DNA from: Magnolia sinica
Taxonomy: Eukaryota; Streptophyta; Magnoliopsida; Magnoliales; Magnoliaceae
DNA: 64,000 nt
Direction: 5' to 3'
Assembly: GCF_029962835.1 (NCBI RefSeq)
Contig: NC_080573.1
Coordinates: 86,218,001 to 86,282,000, forward strand
Part shown: positions 24,650 to 37,529 of the stretch, one piece after another
Layout: every line of letters begins with the position of its first letter
Position numbering within the stretch: position 1 is the first letter of the stretch
Translations under genes and position numbers: made by a program
The notes under the pieces: generated by a model
Databases searched by the model: none
Told to the model about the DNA's origin: nothing
The model's input: the letters and a program-made list of their open reading frames with translations, nothing else

Positions 24650-27600
24650 GCAATGAATGTGCCAAACATACAATATCAGAGTAAGCGAAAATACTAGTAA
24701 GTCCATGAATGCTATCAACCATATCAAGGCTATGCGAAGTAAGGCTTACGTAGCCAAATGTCATATGTAAGATGCAAAGCATGCATGTCAGTCCTCACCA
24801 AGTCCACATGTCAATACAGTTTGTCTCTAGAATATCACTGGGGTCTAGTACACTCTACACTAGATTGCAGCAAAAACTAGACGCGCAACCATGCAAGTGG
24901 AAAAGACCTCACTACTCGCCTGGCCAGTAGTCTACCAATATCTACCCAGCTTGTCAATAGCAGACCCATTTACGAGCTGGTCAAACTCAGCCTAGTTTTG
25001 CCCCCTACCCTCGGGTGGATAAGGCCACACTACCTTCCAACCAACCATGACACAGTGGGAGACGTGACCTACTGGTATTCGGCACTCAGATGCTCATATA
25101 TCCACTCGGTCTCGACGTTGGAGCAACCTCCTAATACCATAAGGATTTAGTGGCTTTCACCCATGGACATCCAAAGTACCCATATGCATGAACCAAATAT
25201 TTTCGGTATCCAATTTGACCATCCATGATGTTTCTGTGGAAGCCACAGCCCTAATGTCGCTAGGGCACCAAGTGATCACGTCACCCAAAATGCGATATGC
25301 ATGAGTCATACTATCCAATCATGCATCAAACCTGCGCATACCATTCGATCGTGTGGGGTAACTTCGTCTCACGAGGAGTCTTATAAACATCTCAGCCCAA
25401 CGCTATGATCAATCACTCCTCATAACATGCATACAACTGATGCGTATAGGCATGTATCATGATGTTATACTAAGCATGTTCTTAGTGTGTCCTACTTAAC
25501 TAAGTACATAGCATGATTATCAGATATAACAGGCGATGATCGGCCTTAACCGGTACGTCACTTACAAGAGTAGGGGCTGAATGATACGCCCCACTAGACA
25601 TATAGAAGTCTATATGGAATGGTCCATGTTAGATTATCATAACGTACTCAAGGTACTAGCATATCATATATCCTAAGGTAGGGTCCCCTCCAAGGATGGT
25701 GGATCTAACCCATGAATTGAGATAAGCTTCAATAGTGGATATACTAAATTTGATACCATATATTCTTCCATCTACGGCAAGGGGTGATGATGTACTAAAC
25801 AATGGATAGCCTAGGCATCATACTTAGAACAAGAATAGGCCTCATGGTAAGTCAACAAGGTGAGTTGAGAGGGTGAAACTGTCACGCCCCAAACTCAGAA
25901 ACTGGGCTCACAGAATTCTCGATCACTGAATCCGGCACCGACAGCCTCCGTAGTGCCCTATTCTCAACTCCCGGCATGCATATGTCGGATTTCGATCTTG
26001 GGACCCTACAAGGAGGATTTTCAATATGATTTTTTTTTGTAATGGAGCATAACCAAGTTACAAAACAACATCACCACATATCCACTATATCAAAAACTTT
26101 GAGTACAATGCGGAAAGAGAAATACAAGATGATCAAAAAGCTTCAAGATAATCTGTCACGCGCTCTTACCTTAGCGTTGCTGCGATCTGACACCACCTAC
26201 ATGTAACAGTCATGCATAAGCTTACGAAAATCTTAGAGGGTGGCGTAAGTGTGTCCACAATGTGTGAGCCAAGCATACAATATCAGAGTAAGCGGAAATA
26301 TTGACAAGTCCATGGATGCCTATCAGTCATACCAAGGCTATGCGATGCAAGGCTTACATAGCCAAATGTCATATGTAAGATGCAAAACATGCATGCTAGT
26401 CCTCATTAAGTACATATATCAATACAGTTTCCCTTTGGGATATCACCGGGGTCTAGTACACTCCACACTGTCTGCCGCATCCCTAACCACACAGCCCAGC
26501 AAGTGGAAGAGACCACACTATTCGCCTGACTAATAGTCTTCCAATTCCTACCGGCTCATCAATAGCGGACCCTTTTGTAAGCTGGTCAGACTCAGCCTAG
26601 CTTACAACCCCCTCACTTGGGCAGATAAAGCCACACCCCCTTCCAACCGACCACGACATAGTGGGAGACACGACCTACTAGTATTCAGCACTCGTGCACT
26701 CATATTTCCACTCAGTCTAGACGTTGAAGTGTCTCCTGGTACCAAAAGATTCTGAGACTTTCACCCAAGGACATCTTATGTGCCCACAGTGCTAGAACCA
26801 AGTATTTTTGGTATTCAATCCGTCCATCCACGATGTACCTGTTTAGGCCACCGCCTTGATGTCACTAGGGCATACAGTGATTGTGTCACACAAATGAGAG
26901 ATGCATGAATCATATCATCCAGTCATGCATCAGGCCCGCGCATACTGCACGATCATGTGGGGCACTCCGTCTCTCAAAGAGTCCCATAAATGTCTCAACC
27001 TAATGGCATATGATATGATCAATCATCCTCTACAACAAGCATACAAATGATGCGTATGGACATGTATCATGATGTAATACTAAGCATGTTCTCAATGTGT
27101 CCTACTAGATTAAGTATGCTAGCATGGTTATCAGATATAAACAATAATTAGCCTAAATACATGGCGGGGTCCACAGAGGGATGGCGGATCTAGCCCAACC
27201 ACCAAGATAGGCTCTAAGCAATGGAAATACCAACCTGATACTATGTATTCTTTCGTCTATGGCAAGGGTAATTGGGAGGGTGAAACTAGGTATAACAAGT
27301 GGGTTTCTTCACTCTAAATCATGCAATGAACTGGGCCTTTCTATGGGCCCGATCTGTACATAAGGTGGACTCAAGGTTAGGATAATTACTACAAGGCATA
27401 GTGGAAAGCTCCATCATCAATGGGGGCCCGATGGCTTTGGGTCAGCCTGATGGGTATTACTAACTTAAGCGGGGACCCAACAGTTAGGGATAGCCCAACG
27501 GGGTAAAGGTGGAAGGGGGCTTACAGTGGGCCCTAGGGAGGTTTACAACGGTGGACTTTTAACCACTATTGTCTCGGTGCAGTCCATTTGGAAATCAGAA

Positions 27601-27659
27601 TAGTAACGGGGCCCTCGGCCCTCCAAATACCTAAGAAATGGATTGGTCACATGTACACA

Positions 27660-28230
27660 TCACTCATATATAGTGGGCCTACATAAGGCAATAGGGTCCA
27701 CGGCCTAAAATGGATAGACGGCGTATATATAACACTTACATCATGGCGGGCCTCATACAATTCCAATGGGCCCACATACATCACGTTGGGCCTCATATAA
27801 TCGCAATGGTCCCACATACATCATGTTGGGCCTCATACACGGGCTGCATATATATCACGATGGGCCTCAAACATGGGCCTCAAATACATCACTATGGGCC
27901 TCACCACCTTGGCCATAAACACATCATAATGGGCCTCATATACGAGTCTCAAATACATCATAATTAGCCTCATCACCTGGGCCTCAAATACATCTCATTA
28001 GGCCTCATCATATGGGCCTCATATACATCACATTAGGCCTCATATATGGGCCTCAAATACGTCACAATGGGGCACATCTATGGGCCTCAAATACAACACA
28101 ATGGGCCACATCTATGGGCCTCAATTACATCACAATGGGCCACATCCATGGGCCTTGCATGAGATGGGCAGCGTGGATGTAAAACAGATGAACAGCGTGG
28201 ATATAAAATACATACATCATGGTAGGCCGC
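27660..28230. repeat. GGGCCTCA-type degenerate tandem array in C2
   Basis: About fifteen to twenty units of 20-35 bases built on ATGGGCCTCAWATACATCAC. C1 has a shorter, differently arranged array of the same kind at 30610-30800. Confidence 0.75.
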
Positions 28231-29200
28231 ATGGGTGGGCGGTGTAGATAAAACACTTACATTATGGTGGGGCCACATGTTGCCAGCACGTACATCAGGT
28301 GGATCCCACCATCCAAAAACTCTAGATGGTGAAGATAAAACATATACATTAAAGGTGGGTCTGGACGGTGTGGATATAAAACATATACATCAACGGTGGG
28401 TCCCATCGTCCAGCCATCTAGATGGTGTGGATATACCCATATACATCAACGGTTGGACCCACAGAACTTGCTGACGTCAGTCCAGCAGCTATCTAGCTGG
28501 TGGGACCCACAGAGCTTGTTGATGTCAGTCTAGCAGTTGGATAGCTGATGTGAGATACACCAGCCAACCTACTTCTATGGCAGGTGGGTCCCACGTCCTT
28601 TCACTGGACGGTGTGGATATGAAACACATTCATCATGGGCTCCACCATCCACTACTGGACAGTGTGGATGCCACACGTGCCACGCAGGTCCCACCGTCCA
28701 GACAGCTAGACGGTGTACATACAAAACATACATCATGGTCAGGCCCACACTACACCCTCTAGAGATGGACAGTATGGATCAACGCATACATCATGTTTAG
28801 ACCCACAGAGCTTGCTGACGTTAATACAGTAGCTATATAGCTATTGTAAATGTACACCTACCAATCCACTACCAGGCAGGTGGGTCCCACGTGGGTGTGG
28901 CCACACGTTCTGGATCAAGCAGATATTTGTATTTTGCCTCTGTCCAGACCCCAGCATCTGGATGGTCTGGATCAACACGTACTTCAGGTAGGTCCACGTG
29001 GTGGCCCACCAATCAAGCTAATTTTTGTATTTCCCTCTCACCCAGGCCGGTCCAGGAAGGACTATGTGGATGATACATCATGGTGGGAGTCCCACCGTCC
29101 ACAATCTAGACAGCGTGGATATAACACTTACCTTACGGTGGATTTCCACCGTCCATGGCTGGACAATGTAGATTTAATCCATTCATCAAGGTGGACCGCA
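28230..29200. repeat. GGTGGGTCCCACCGTCCA-type repeat cluster in C2
   Basis: Irregular repeats of GGACGGTGTGGATATAAAAC, ACATACATCATGG and GTGGGTCCCACCGTCC, with GCTTGCTGACGTCAGTCCAG and AGCAGCTATNTAGCTG words between them. The same vocabulary fills 19590-20720 and 30840-31620. Confidence 0.75.
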
Positions 29201-29214
29201 ATAGGAAAAAAAGA

Positions 29215-29235
29215 GGGAGAGAGAGAGAGAGAGAC
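29215..29235. repeat. (GA)n microsatellite in C2
   Basis: Short GA run at the same relative LTR position as in C1 and the 19583-21636 fragment. Confidence 0.85.
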
Positions 29236-30890
29236 GGCGTGCGATGGAGGGCTTCGCCACTATGAGCCCTCCCTTTTATGCATTACAAGGCATACATTAA
29301 GTGGGTCCCATTGCATGTGGGTCCAACAATCAAAATCAACGGTGGAGATCCCTTCTCCACTAAAAATGCAAGGTCTAAATGACCTTTCCATACTAGGAAA
29401 ATAACATCATGATGGGGTCCATGGAGAATATCCCCATCATGGAATGAACATATGAATCATGGTGCGCCATCGGCCACACCCAGGGTCCAAAGTGAGATCC
29501 ATACCACCAATTGATAGGCCCCACTTGGCCCATCATCAAAACACAAATCTAAGCCTATAAAACACCCACCGATTGCAAATCTTCTTGGTTCTTTGGCTTT
29601 CTTAGCTCATAAGCTCAACCTTTAATGGTGGAAGATGAGAATTGAAGGGTCAAATTGAGAGTTTTGAGGGTAGGAAGTGGGCCACACCTAGGTTCTCCAT
29701 AGATCTTCTCTCTTTAGATGGCCACTCTCTTTGGGTTGCTTGGGGAATGGGTAGAGAATGAGAGAGAGAGGGTAGTTGTAAGAGAGAAGTGATGGGTGAT
29801 GAGTGGCGTGATGGGTGTGAGTGACATGAGGGGTGACTTTGGGGAGGGTTGCTTGTCTTGGGGAGAAAGAAAGCATGGGTTGTGATGGGATGTGTACTTG
29901 ACTTGTGATTGATTGATTAATGTGATGGATTGTAGAGATTCTCCTAAGATTTATAATGTACGGCGTTTCCTCGAATAAAATGTGAGCCCACAACTCCTGG
30001 CCTAGGCATCGCATCGATGGGTAAGATGTGGCATTGGAACCGTGGCGACGACGCGACGCAATGGTACAAGTCTCAGGTCAAGTCGACTCAGATTTACAGG
30101 ATACAACTTAAGGTCACGCATAAATGCCGATTATAGGTTACGAGTTGCCGAAATTCGACAGGAAGGATCGTGAAAGTCTAAGGAACTGTACAGGCTAGGA
30201 TACGAGCCTTACAGAAACTATGTACAATCAAGTGGGCTTCCTTGCCCTCTCCTATCATACAATAAATTGAGCCTTCCTATGGGGCCCGACATGAATACAA
30301 GGTGGGCTTCAGGGTTAGATAATTCCTACAAGGCATGGTGGAATGCACCATCATCAATGGGGGCCCAACAGTTTGGGTTAGCCCAATGGGTGTTACTAAC
30401 ATCGGTGGGGACCCAACGGTGTGGGTTAGCCCACTAGGGTAAGGGTGGAAGCAGGCTTTAGCAACGGGCCCTAGGAGAGTTTACAATAATGGACATTTAA
30501 CCACCATTGTCCTAAGGTGCCGTCCATTTAGGATTGGAATCAGAATCATAACAGGGCCCTCGACCCTTATAATCTCTAAAAGGATGGATGGTTCGCGTGT
30601 GTATCACATACATCATGGTGGGCCTCACACATCACAATTGGGTCTTACACATACAATGGGCCTCACATATCATAATTGGGCCTTACACATATAATGGGCT
30701 TCACATATAGGCCTTACACATCTCAATGGGCCTCACACATGGGCCTCATCACATGGGCCTTACACATCACAATGGGTCTCACACAATGGGCCTACAAGAT
30801 GGGCCCCACCAGATGGGCAGCGTAGATATAAAATACCTACATCGGGTGGGCCAGCTGGGCGTCCATCCAATGGATGGCCTAAATAAAACG

Positions 30891-31070
30891 CATCATGGTG
30901 GGCCGCTACCCTAGACGACATGGATAAAATACATCATGGTGGGCTACTGCCCTGAATGGCGTGGATAAAATACATCATGGCGGGCCGCTGCCCTAGACAG
31001 CGTGGATAAAATACATCATGGTGGATCGTTGCCCTAGACGGCGTGGATAAAACACATCATGGTGGATCCC
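30891..31070. repeat. Regular 41-bp tandem repeat in C1
   Basis: CATCATGG recurs at 30891, 30932, 30973, 31014 and 31055, a constant 41-base spacing. Each unit also carries GGGCCGCTGCCCTAGACGG-like and CGTGGATAAAA words. No such regular block is seen in C2. Confidence 0.9.
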
Positions 31071-31639
31071 ACACATACAGCAGGTGGACCTCACACGTGG
31101 CAGATGGGCCCCACCGAGTGGACAGCGTAGATATAGAATACATACATCAGGTGGTTCCCATCGTCCCATGTGCTAGACGATGTGGATAATACACATATAT
31201 CAAGTGGGTCCCACCATCCACGCTGGACAGTGTGGATAATACACATAGATTAGGTGGGTCCCACCGTCCATGCTGGACGATGGAGATACAACATGTAGAA
31301 CAGGGTGGGGTCCACGTGGGTGGGTCACCCCACGGACCAAGCTGATATTTATATTTCCCTTCATCCAGGCCCATCCAAAACGAATAGCCAGGTGGGCCTT
31401 GCCCACTGGACAGACAGCGTGGATGCCATACATGCATCAGCTGGGGTCCACGTGAGTGGGCCACCCAAAATCAAGATGATATTTGGGTTTTCCCTTTGTC
31501 CAGGCTGGCCCGAAAATGGGCAGCAGGGTGGGCCGGCTAGATGTGGTAGTGAGGTGGGCCCTGGTTTTTAGACAGCCGGTTAGTCCGTTAGATGGACAGC
31601 ATAGATGAAATCATACATCATCAAGGTAGGCCATCAATA

Positions 31640-31705
31640 GGGGGAGAGAGAGAGAGAGTGAGAGAGAGACAGAGAGACAGAGACAGAGAGAGAGAGAGAG
31701 AGAGA
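31640..31705. repeat. Imperfect (GA)n tract in C1
   Basis: GA run interrupted by GTGAG and ACAGAG units, followed by GGAGGAGCTCCGCC as in the other family C copies. Confidence 0.85.
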
Positions 31706-31794
31706 ACGTGTGTGTGAGGGAGGAGCTCCGCCACTATGAGCTCGCCTCTAAGCATTACAACACAAACATTAAATGGGTCCCACCACATGTGGGG

Positions 31795-31799
31795 CCTAC
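31795..31799. repeat. Target site duplication CCTAC (left)
   Basis: CCTAC precedes TGTAACAACCC at 31800 and follows GGGTGTTACA at 49011-49015. Confidence 0.9.
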
Positions 31800-33134
31800 T
31801 GTAACAACCCTCAATTTTCATCGTAAATTTAAACTTAAAAGCAGGAACGACCACCTCCACTTAGAACTAACTAAACCCCCAAATACAACCCTCTGCAAGA
31901 ATAGAACCAGACTGATCTTCAATCCAGAACAGTTAATAAACCTAGTACGAGGAACGTGTGGCTCAGATCTCACCCACTAATAAACGAGGCTCATGATAAT
32001 CTACAAATAAGGGTCTTAAACTCTGGATAAGGTAAATACTCGACCACCTGAACCTAACAATGTTAATTTATAACCATTAAAAGACCTCCTAAGATCAATG
32101 GATGGCATGGATTGGCCATGATCACGACATGGACACCACATTTGTGTCGTGCGTGTACACAGAGGGTGTGCTCACACCGTGCACGAGATCCCCATATCGG
32201 GTCAAACAAGTTTTGACCCGATGGAAATCACCAAACCGCAATATTTCAAAAAATATTTCCCGCCCGACGCTGTTTGATCAGGACCGTCCGTTCGATGGTG
32301 CAAACACACGTATTCCGAATAAGGAAACTAGATCTGGACCATCCACAGGACAGATAGGGTCCCACCGACCACGACCATGATGGGATTCCGCATTGAAAAC
32401 CACACGCGCCACCTCTAATAATGACCCAGCAAATAATGCACAAGGATGTTGCTAACGGAGATGAGATATCCATGTCTGCCACACCTCTAACCAATCCAAC
32501 CATTGGGAACCATTGGACGGAGGCCACACAGGCAAAGAAAAGCCTCGTCAGCCCTACTGTTTCCAAAAAAAATGCTCCCCTACCCATCGAAAGGCGAAAA
32601 GAATCCTTTTCATTCTTAGCAAGTGTAATCCCAACCTTCTCTCACCTTCTAAAAGCTTCATCCGAGCAATCTGGAGCGTCTAGTCTAGGGCTGGTCGAAA
32701 ATCTTATAAGGAAGGAGGAGATTTTGGCGAGTCACAACCACATCTCGCACCGCCTTTGTTTTATGACAACTATCATCATCACCATCCCACCCACAGTTGA
32801 ATGGACCCCACAAGCCTGATGGACCCCATCAGGACCTTCTCAACATCTCAGATCGATGAATCACCCGTCCTATATGAAAATACCATTTTCGGCCGACCAT
32901 CTTCCCCGAAAATGACTGTTGGACCCACTTCCCATAGGACTATTACTATCACACATCTAGACCGTTCATCATATGGCCCACCCCACATAAAGCCCATTTG
33001 GATGGGTCTTATAGACCTATGCACGAGATCTAATACGCGGTGTGTCCCTGATGACAAGCCATTCTCGGTTAAACCATTTTATTTCCATGCTAATCTTCGT
33101 GATTAGCTGTGGAACTCTCCAGAAATAGAATGGC

Positions 33135-33143
33135 TATAAATAG
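33135..33143 (+). promoter_or_regulatory. TATA box of the Tekay-like 5' LTR
   Basis: TATAAATAG, conserved at 45997-46005 in the 3' LTR; a purine-rich leader follows. Confidence 0.65.
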
Positions 33144-33780
33144 CTTGATATTAGGGTGAATCCCAAGGGAAGAAAAAGATAGGAAATAGAAAGAGAAAGA
33201 GATAGAGATTTTGGGCATTGTTTGGGCGAGTTGCAAGCTTTGTAGTAGCTTGACTCAGCTTGAGTCGTCTAATTTCTAAGTGAAAGTTGAGGGTGAGGAA
33301 GGAAATGGTAAGAGAGAAAGAAGTCGGGTGAGTTGAGAGAAGATAGAAAGTGAGGCGGTTGAGGAGAATGTGAGTGTGCAGCTGCTGGAACAGATTTCCA
33401 GTTGCTGTCCAGCCTAGTAACTCCGATCGGCTCTATAGATGACGAGTCAGAACCGATTTCTGACCCGTTTATCGTACTAAGTCGTAAATCATTTGAGGGA
33501 GCAAAGATAGAGTCGTGCAAATCAACCCCACTCCCTGTCTAAACCCTTCGGTAGGCACGTTAATGAACAGACCCAACTCGCTGCAATTTCAGACTGTTGC
33601 ACCTCAAAACGGTAATGCAAAACGAGTCTGGTTAAGCTATTCCTGACCTCCGATGCACCCAGGCCTCCTTTCAACGTCCATACAATGTCACTGATCAGGT
33701 AATACTGTCTTTTTCCCTTATTGCTGCTAATCGAACCTGCTGGGCTAATCGTGTTTACTGTCATCTTGACTCGATCACGA

Positions 33781-33795
33781 GTTGAGTGACTCAAC
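33781..33795. promoter_or_regulatory. GTTGAGTGACTCAAC palindrome in a TGAGTCA-rich block
   Basis: Perfect 7+1+7 palindrome containing GAGTGACTC, conserved in the 3' LTR (46645-46659). Many further GAGTC/GACTC half sites lie between 33245 and 34290. They resemble bZIP binding half sites; any regulatory role is inference. Confidence 0.45.
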
Positions 33796-36149
33796 TACCC
33801 ATTCCGAGGTGAAAACCCTGATCTAGGCTCATGGCCAAGACCGTTTCACTTCGGGCTATGACCAGCACCACGAACTGGTCTTAGGCCTGTTCACAATGTG
33901 GCACGCTGCTAGCTGTGAGGTCTTGACTGAGTCAGGTCACCACTGAGTCAGTGGCTCAGGACCGATTTCAACTCAAGAGACCTAACTCAGTTGGCTAGGG
34001 AAGTATCTCACCCCAGTCAGTCAAGAGCCCTGTCATGGGCAATCCAGAACTGCCCAGTTGGGGGCTAACTTGGCCATTTTTCCCTTCTGAGTCGACTCTA
34101 CACTCAATGAAGGGTTGACTCGGCCAATTTCCCCAACTGAGTCGAGTTGGCTCCAATATTAGAACCACCTGAGGTGGATTTGGAAAGTGATAGATCTAAT
34201 GGATCATTAATTTAACCTTGTAGATAGTAAATCTCTTAACAACTAACTCAACTAGTTATTAATTAAAAACCCCGATTGAGTCAACTCGGTCGTAACTCAC
34301 TGGTGTCTTGTAAAGGTTTATCCAGGCACAACCAACAACTATTCTACCTTAAAAGACATCTCAAAACAAGAAGGACTCTCAATCAAGGTGAGGGATATCC
34401 CACATGGCTTCGTCGTTTCATGGAATTCCAAAATAGTTAAGCCTAGAAGTATAATGATCTTGTGTTTGTATAGTAGATACATTTCTTTTAAATGTTCATT
34501 GATAATCATGTGAGTAATGTCCCACTTTACTTCTTCATTCATTTAATTCATGATTTATTTAAGCCTAACTTGTGGGAAGTGTTATAGTATTTACTGTTAT
34601 TCATTTAAGTTAAATTTGTATAGATGATCATGGAGAAATGTTTATAACCCTGTTGCTCAATTTCCATTTTTATAGAATTTCACCTTACAATTATCATGCC
34701 ACCGTTGTGTTTGTTTGATCATGGTACGCTTCTATTAATCATAATGTGAAGTAGGAAGTCCTATCTAAAAACTATCATACTAATTGTGAGGAACCACCTT
34801 TATGGCTTCCTATGTTCTTACAATTCCTAAGTTAGTTAGAATCCAACATGTGGTAAAAATTCAAATTATGGTGAGTTAAATCTATTGTTCGATTGAACAC
34901 CTTAATCTTGTTGTCCAAAACTCCATGACTACATTTATTCTAATTATCATGACATCACATGGATAGCTATTGCTTATGAGAAAACTTCTAGTAATGTGAC
35001 ATGAGTCTTGCAAATTCCATTTCACCTTTTTACTACAAGGATTATGTAGGGAATATCCTGATTATTGGAAAGATAGTAGGGACTTGTAGTAAACCTAAAC
35101 TATCTAATCCTACTTGACATTGACAATCTGTATTGGTAAGCAAGCAGGTGGACTTAGTGAAATTATCAAGATTCAAATGAATTCATGCTTGGATGGTGGA
35201 TATCTTAATTTGAGAATGCCTGTGAGTTAAAGAGTTATTTTACAAAGTCTATAGAATGTGCTTGAGTATCATGGTGCATGACATCCACACATAACATATG
35301 AGCTTTTCTGAGTGCGTAATGTAAGTCACACTCTGCACGATTTACTGATAGTTCTATCACTCTAGTAAATTCGCAGAATCTGTGCGTTTGGGTCACTTTG
35401 GGTGCTCTTAATTTACATGAGGCTTTTTCGAGATTAGACACTCCTCGGGCGTACCCCACATATTTTTCTAGGAGTCAGGATATCCATGTGCGCTCTCACT
35501 TACATGGTCTTTTCTAGGTAGTCTACCTACCACGGGAAACCCTTTATTTTGACAGCTGGATGTGCATCCCCAGATCTGTGACTTGAGCACACATTCATAC
35601 ATCCATGTACTTGCATTTAAGTTCACATTATCTTCCATATGATTGAATAGGTTTGATTTAAACTATTTTGGAATGATGTGGTATGCATGAATCCTTGTGG
35701 GGAATTCCTACTAAGTTTTCACTCACCCAATAGTGCGGTTGCACCAAATAGATATAGGTATGATGGAGGAAGATGGCGCCTATGATGGGAACCCTGGTGC
35801 AGTTGATGAGGAGTATGGAGAGGAAGGACAGTATGCTAATACGGTTGAGCCGTTGGAGCTCAACTGATGATATAGGATTTATCTACTTTCTTGTTCTTTG
35901 ACATTATCTTCATGTTGCGTATTTTGAATTTGTAATTAAAAATCCCCTGCTGTGGGATCTTACTTTATTTCCTTATGTTCCACTCACATATGTTGAACTC
36001 TTCTTAACAGTTTATAGAATAGTTACATTTCGATATTATGAAATATGTTAGACATTAGATGAATGGTTGTTACATAGCATGACAAAACCCTCGGGATTCT
36101 CGTACTCTAACGGTCATCCTTGGGTTATGAGAATCAGGGTGTTACAAGT

Positions 36150-36160
36150 TGGTATCAAAG
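36150..36160 (+). promoter_or_regulatory. Primer binding site, initiator Met-tRNA type
   Basis: TGGTATCAAAG, one base off the common TGGTATCAGAG, three bases after the LTR end. Confidence 0.8.
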
Positions 36161-37529
36161 AGATTTTAGACAAACCTTGCCTTTTGGAAGCAGTTTGTAC
36201 AAACTTTCTACATTCTACGTTTAAAATTCCTTAGGTGTACCCTTAAATTAGAGAGTTGAACACAAGTAAAATATCCCCTAGATTTAGGGTATTTCAAGGA
36301 CATAGAGACTCAAACTTAGGTCCCCAGTATTGAATTCCATAATCACATTAGGTTTCATGCATATACACTTACTCATGTCAATGCCCTTATTTCGACTACT
36401 CTCAATTATAAACTACCTATTTTCTAACTATCAAATATTTCTATCTATGATAGCATTGCTGAGACTTGACTTTCAATTCAGGTAAGTACACAAATTCCAC
36501 ATTGTTAGAAAATTTGAACTCTGTTGTAATATCTTTCTCAAGTAAAATAAACTGAAATTTACATTGATTGAATGGCCGAGATATTTAAACTATGAAGCTA
36601 TAAGTATTAGACATAAACTATTAAGCTTCGTTTCATGAAGATCATTCCTTTGGTTTTAACTAACTAGTAGATTATTCATTCTAGTCAAGTCACCATTTTA
36701 TATATCTTTTGAAGTAGGAACCACTGTGCACGTTTGGAATAGCACAGGACATGGGTTAATATAGCAAAAAGCATTATAATACTAGGACATTTGGAGCTGG
36801 TAACTATATCCTTTTGATTGAGTTAGGAAACCCCTGTATACATGAATATATGAGTAAAGGATAAAGTGACGTGGACACCCACTCATCTCAAATCACATGT
36901 AGCTATAAACAGCTTATCCTTTAAACTATCAATTATCTTTATTCATGATAGCATTGCGAATTTTATAAAATGTTAGTAATCTTTGATTTATGAAATCGTG
37001 ATTATTAAACGTGAGTAGGCTTTAACCTTGTTTAAATTTCCTGCTTTTCCTTTCATTCTTATGCTCATTTAATGCTATCTAGCTGCTACCACAACTCACC
37101 CTGCGAAATTCGTCATTGCACATGGTATTGGTGTTTCTAACGTGGATGGTATTTCAAATATTTCTATGAGCCTTTTTAACCTCGATGTGGAATTGGAAGT
37201 TAGAACTGCAGTCACATTATTATAGCCTCTTGACACAAGGCTCACTGATAGTTATTGCATGCTCTCCACTCGGTATGCAATCATTGTCTGAACGTAGAAA
37301 CAAAACTTAGGCCCCCATTGTAACTATCGTGAACCTAGATTCAGGAACTAGAAATGTAGTTCCCTCTAGAAAATTTGTTTTTCCTTTAATTAGGAAGAAA
37401 CTGTTAACTTAGAAACACAGAGGATGTAGGATCCCTTGGATTGTAAAATTCTTATAACAAAACTGTCTTATGGTGCGATAAATATAGAATGCTACACCCT
37501 GACATTGCGTTCCTAAACTACAGGATAAG
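36161..37529 (+). other. Untranslated leader of the Tekay-like element
   Basis: About 1.4 kb of AT-rich sequence with no long reading frame. The accessory ORF found upstream of gag in the element at the left edge has no visible counterpart here. Confidence 0.6.

Larger units (their letters stand above)
25880..30213 (-). mobile_element. Solo LTR C2 (family C, antisense) inserted in C1
   Basis: Full-length 4334 bp LTR from TGTCACGCCCC to GAGCCTTACA, flanked by GAAAC at 25875-25879 and 30214-30218. C1 reads across the insertion: its GGGTGAAAC before and ACTATGTACAATCAAGTGGG after match the uninterrupted C2 sequence at 27278-27305. C1 and C2 therefore lie in the same orientation, one inside the other, both stripped of their internal regions. 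Confidence 0.9.
31800..36146 (+). repeat. 5' LTR of the Tekay-like element, 4347 bp
   Basis: TGTAACAACCC to GGGTGTTACA. The 3' LTR differs at four sites in the first 110 bases and elsewhere at scattered sites, so the insertion is older than the Athila-like one. The region 33230-34290 is rich in GAGTC/GACTC words. Confidence 0.92.

Noticed and set aside
27660-28230. Direct repeats with irregular spacers, loosely like a CRISPR array
   Set aside because: Units vary in length and sequence, there are no unique spacers, and the context is a plant LTR.
32102-33106. Several frames of 90-132 codons in the Tekay-like 5' LTR
   Set aside because: They are not conserved as open frames in the 3' LTR and show no domain motif.
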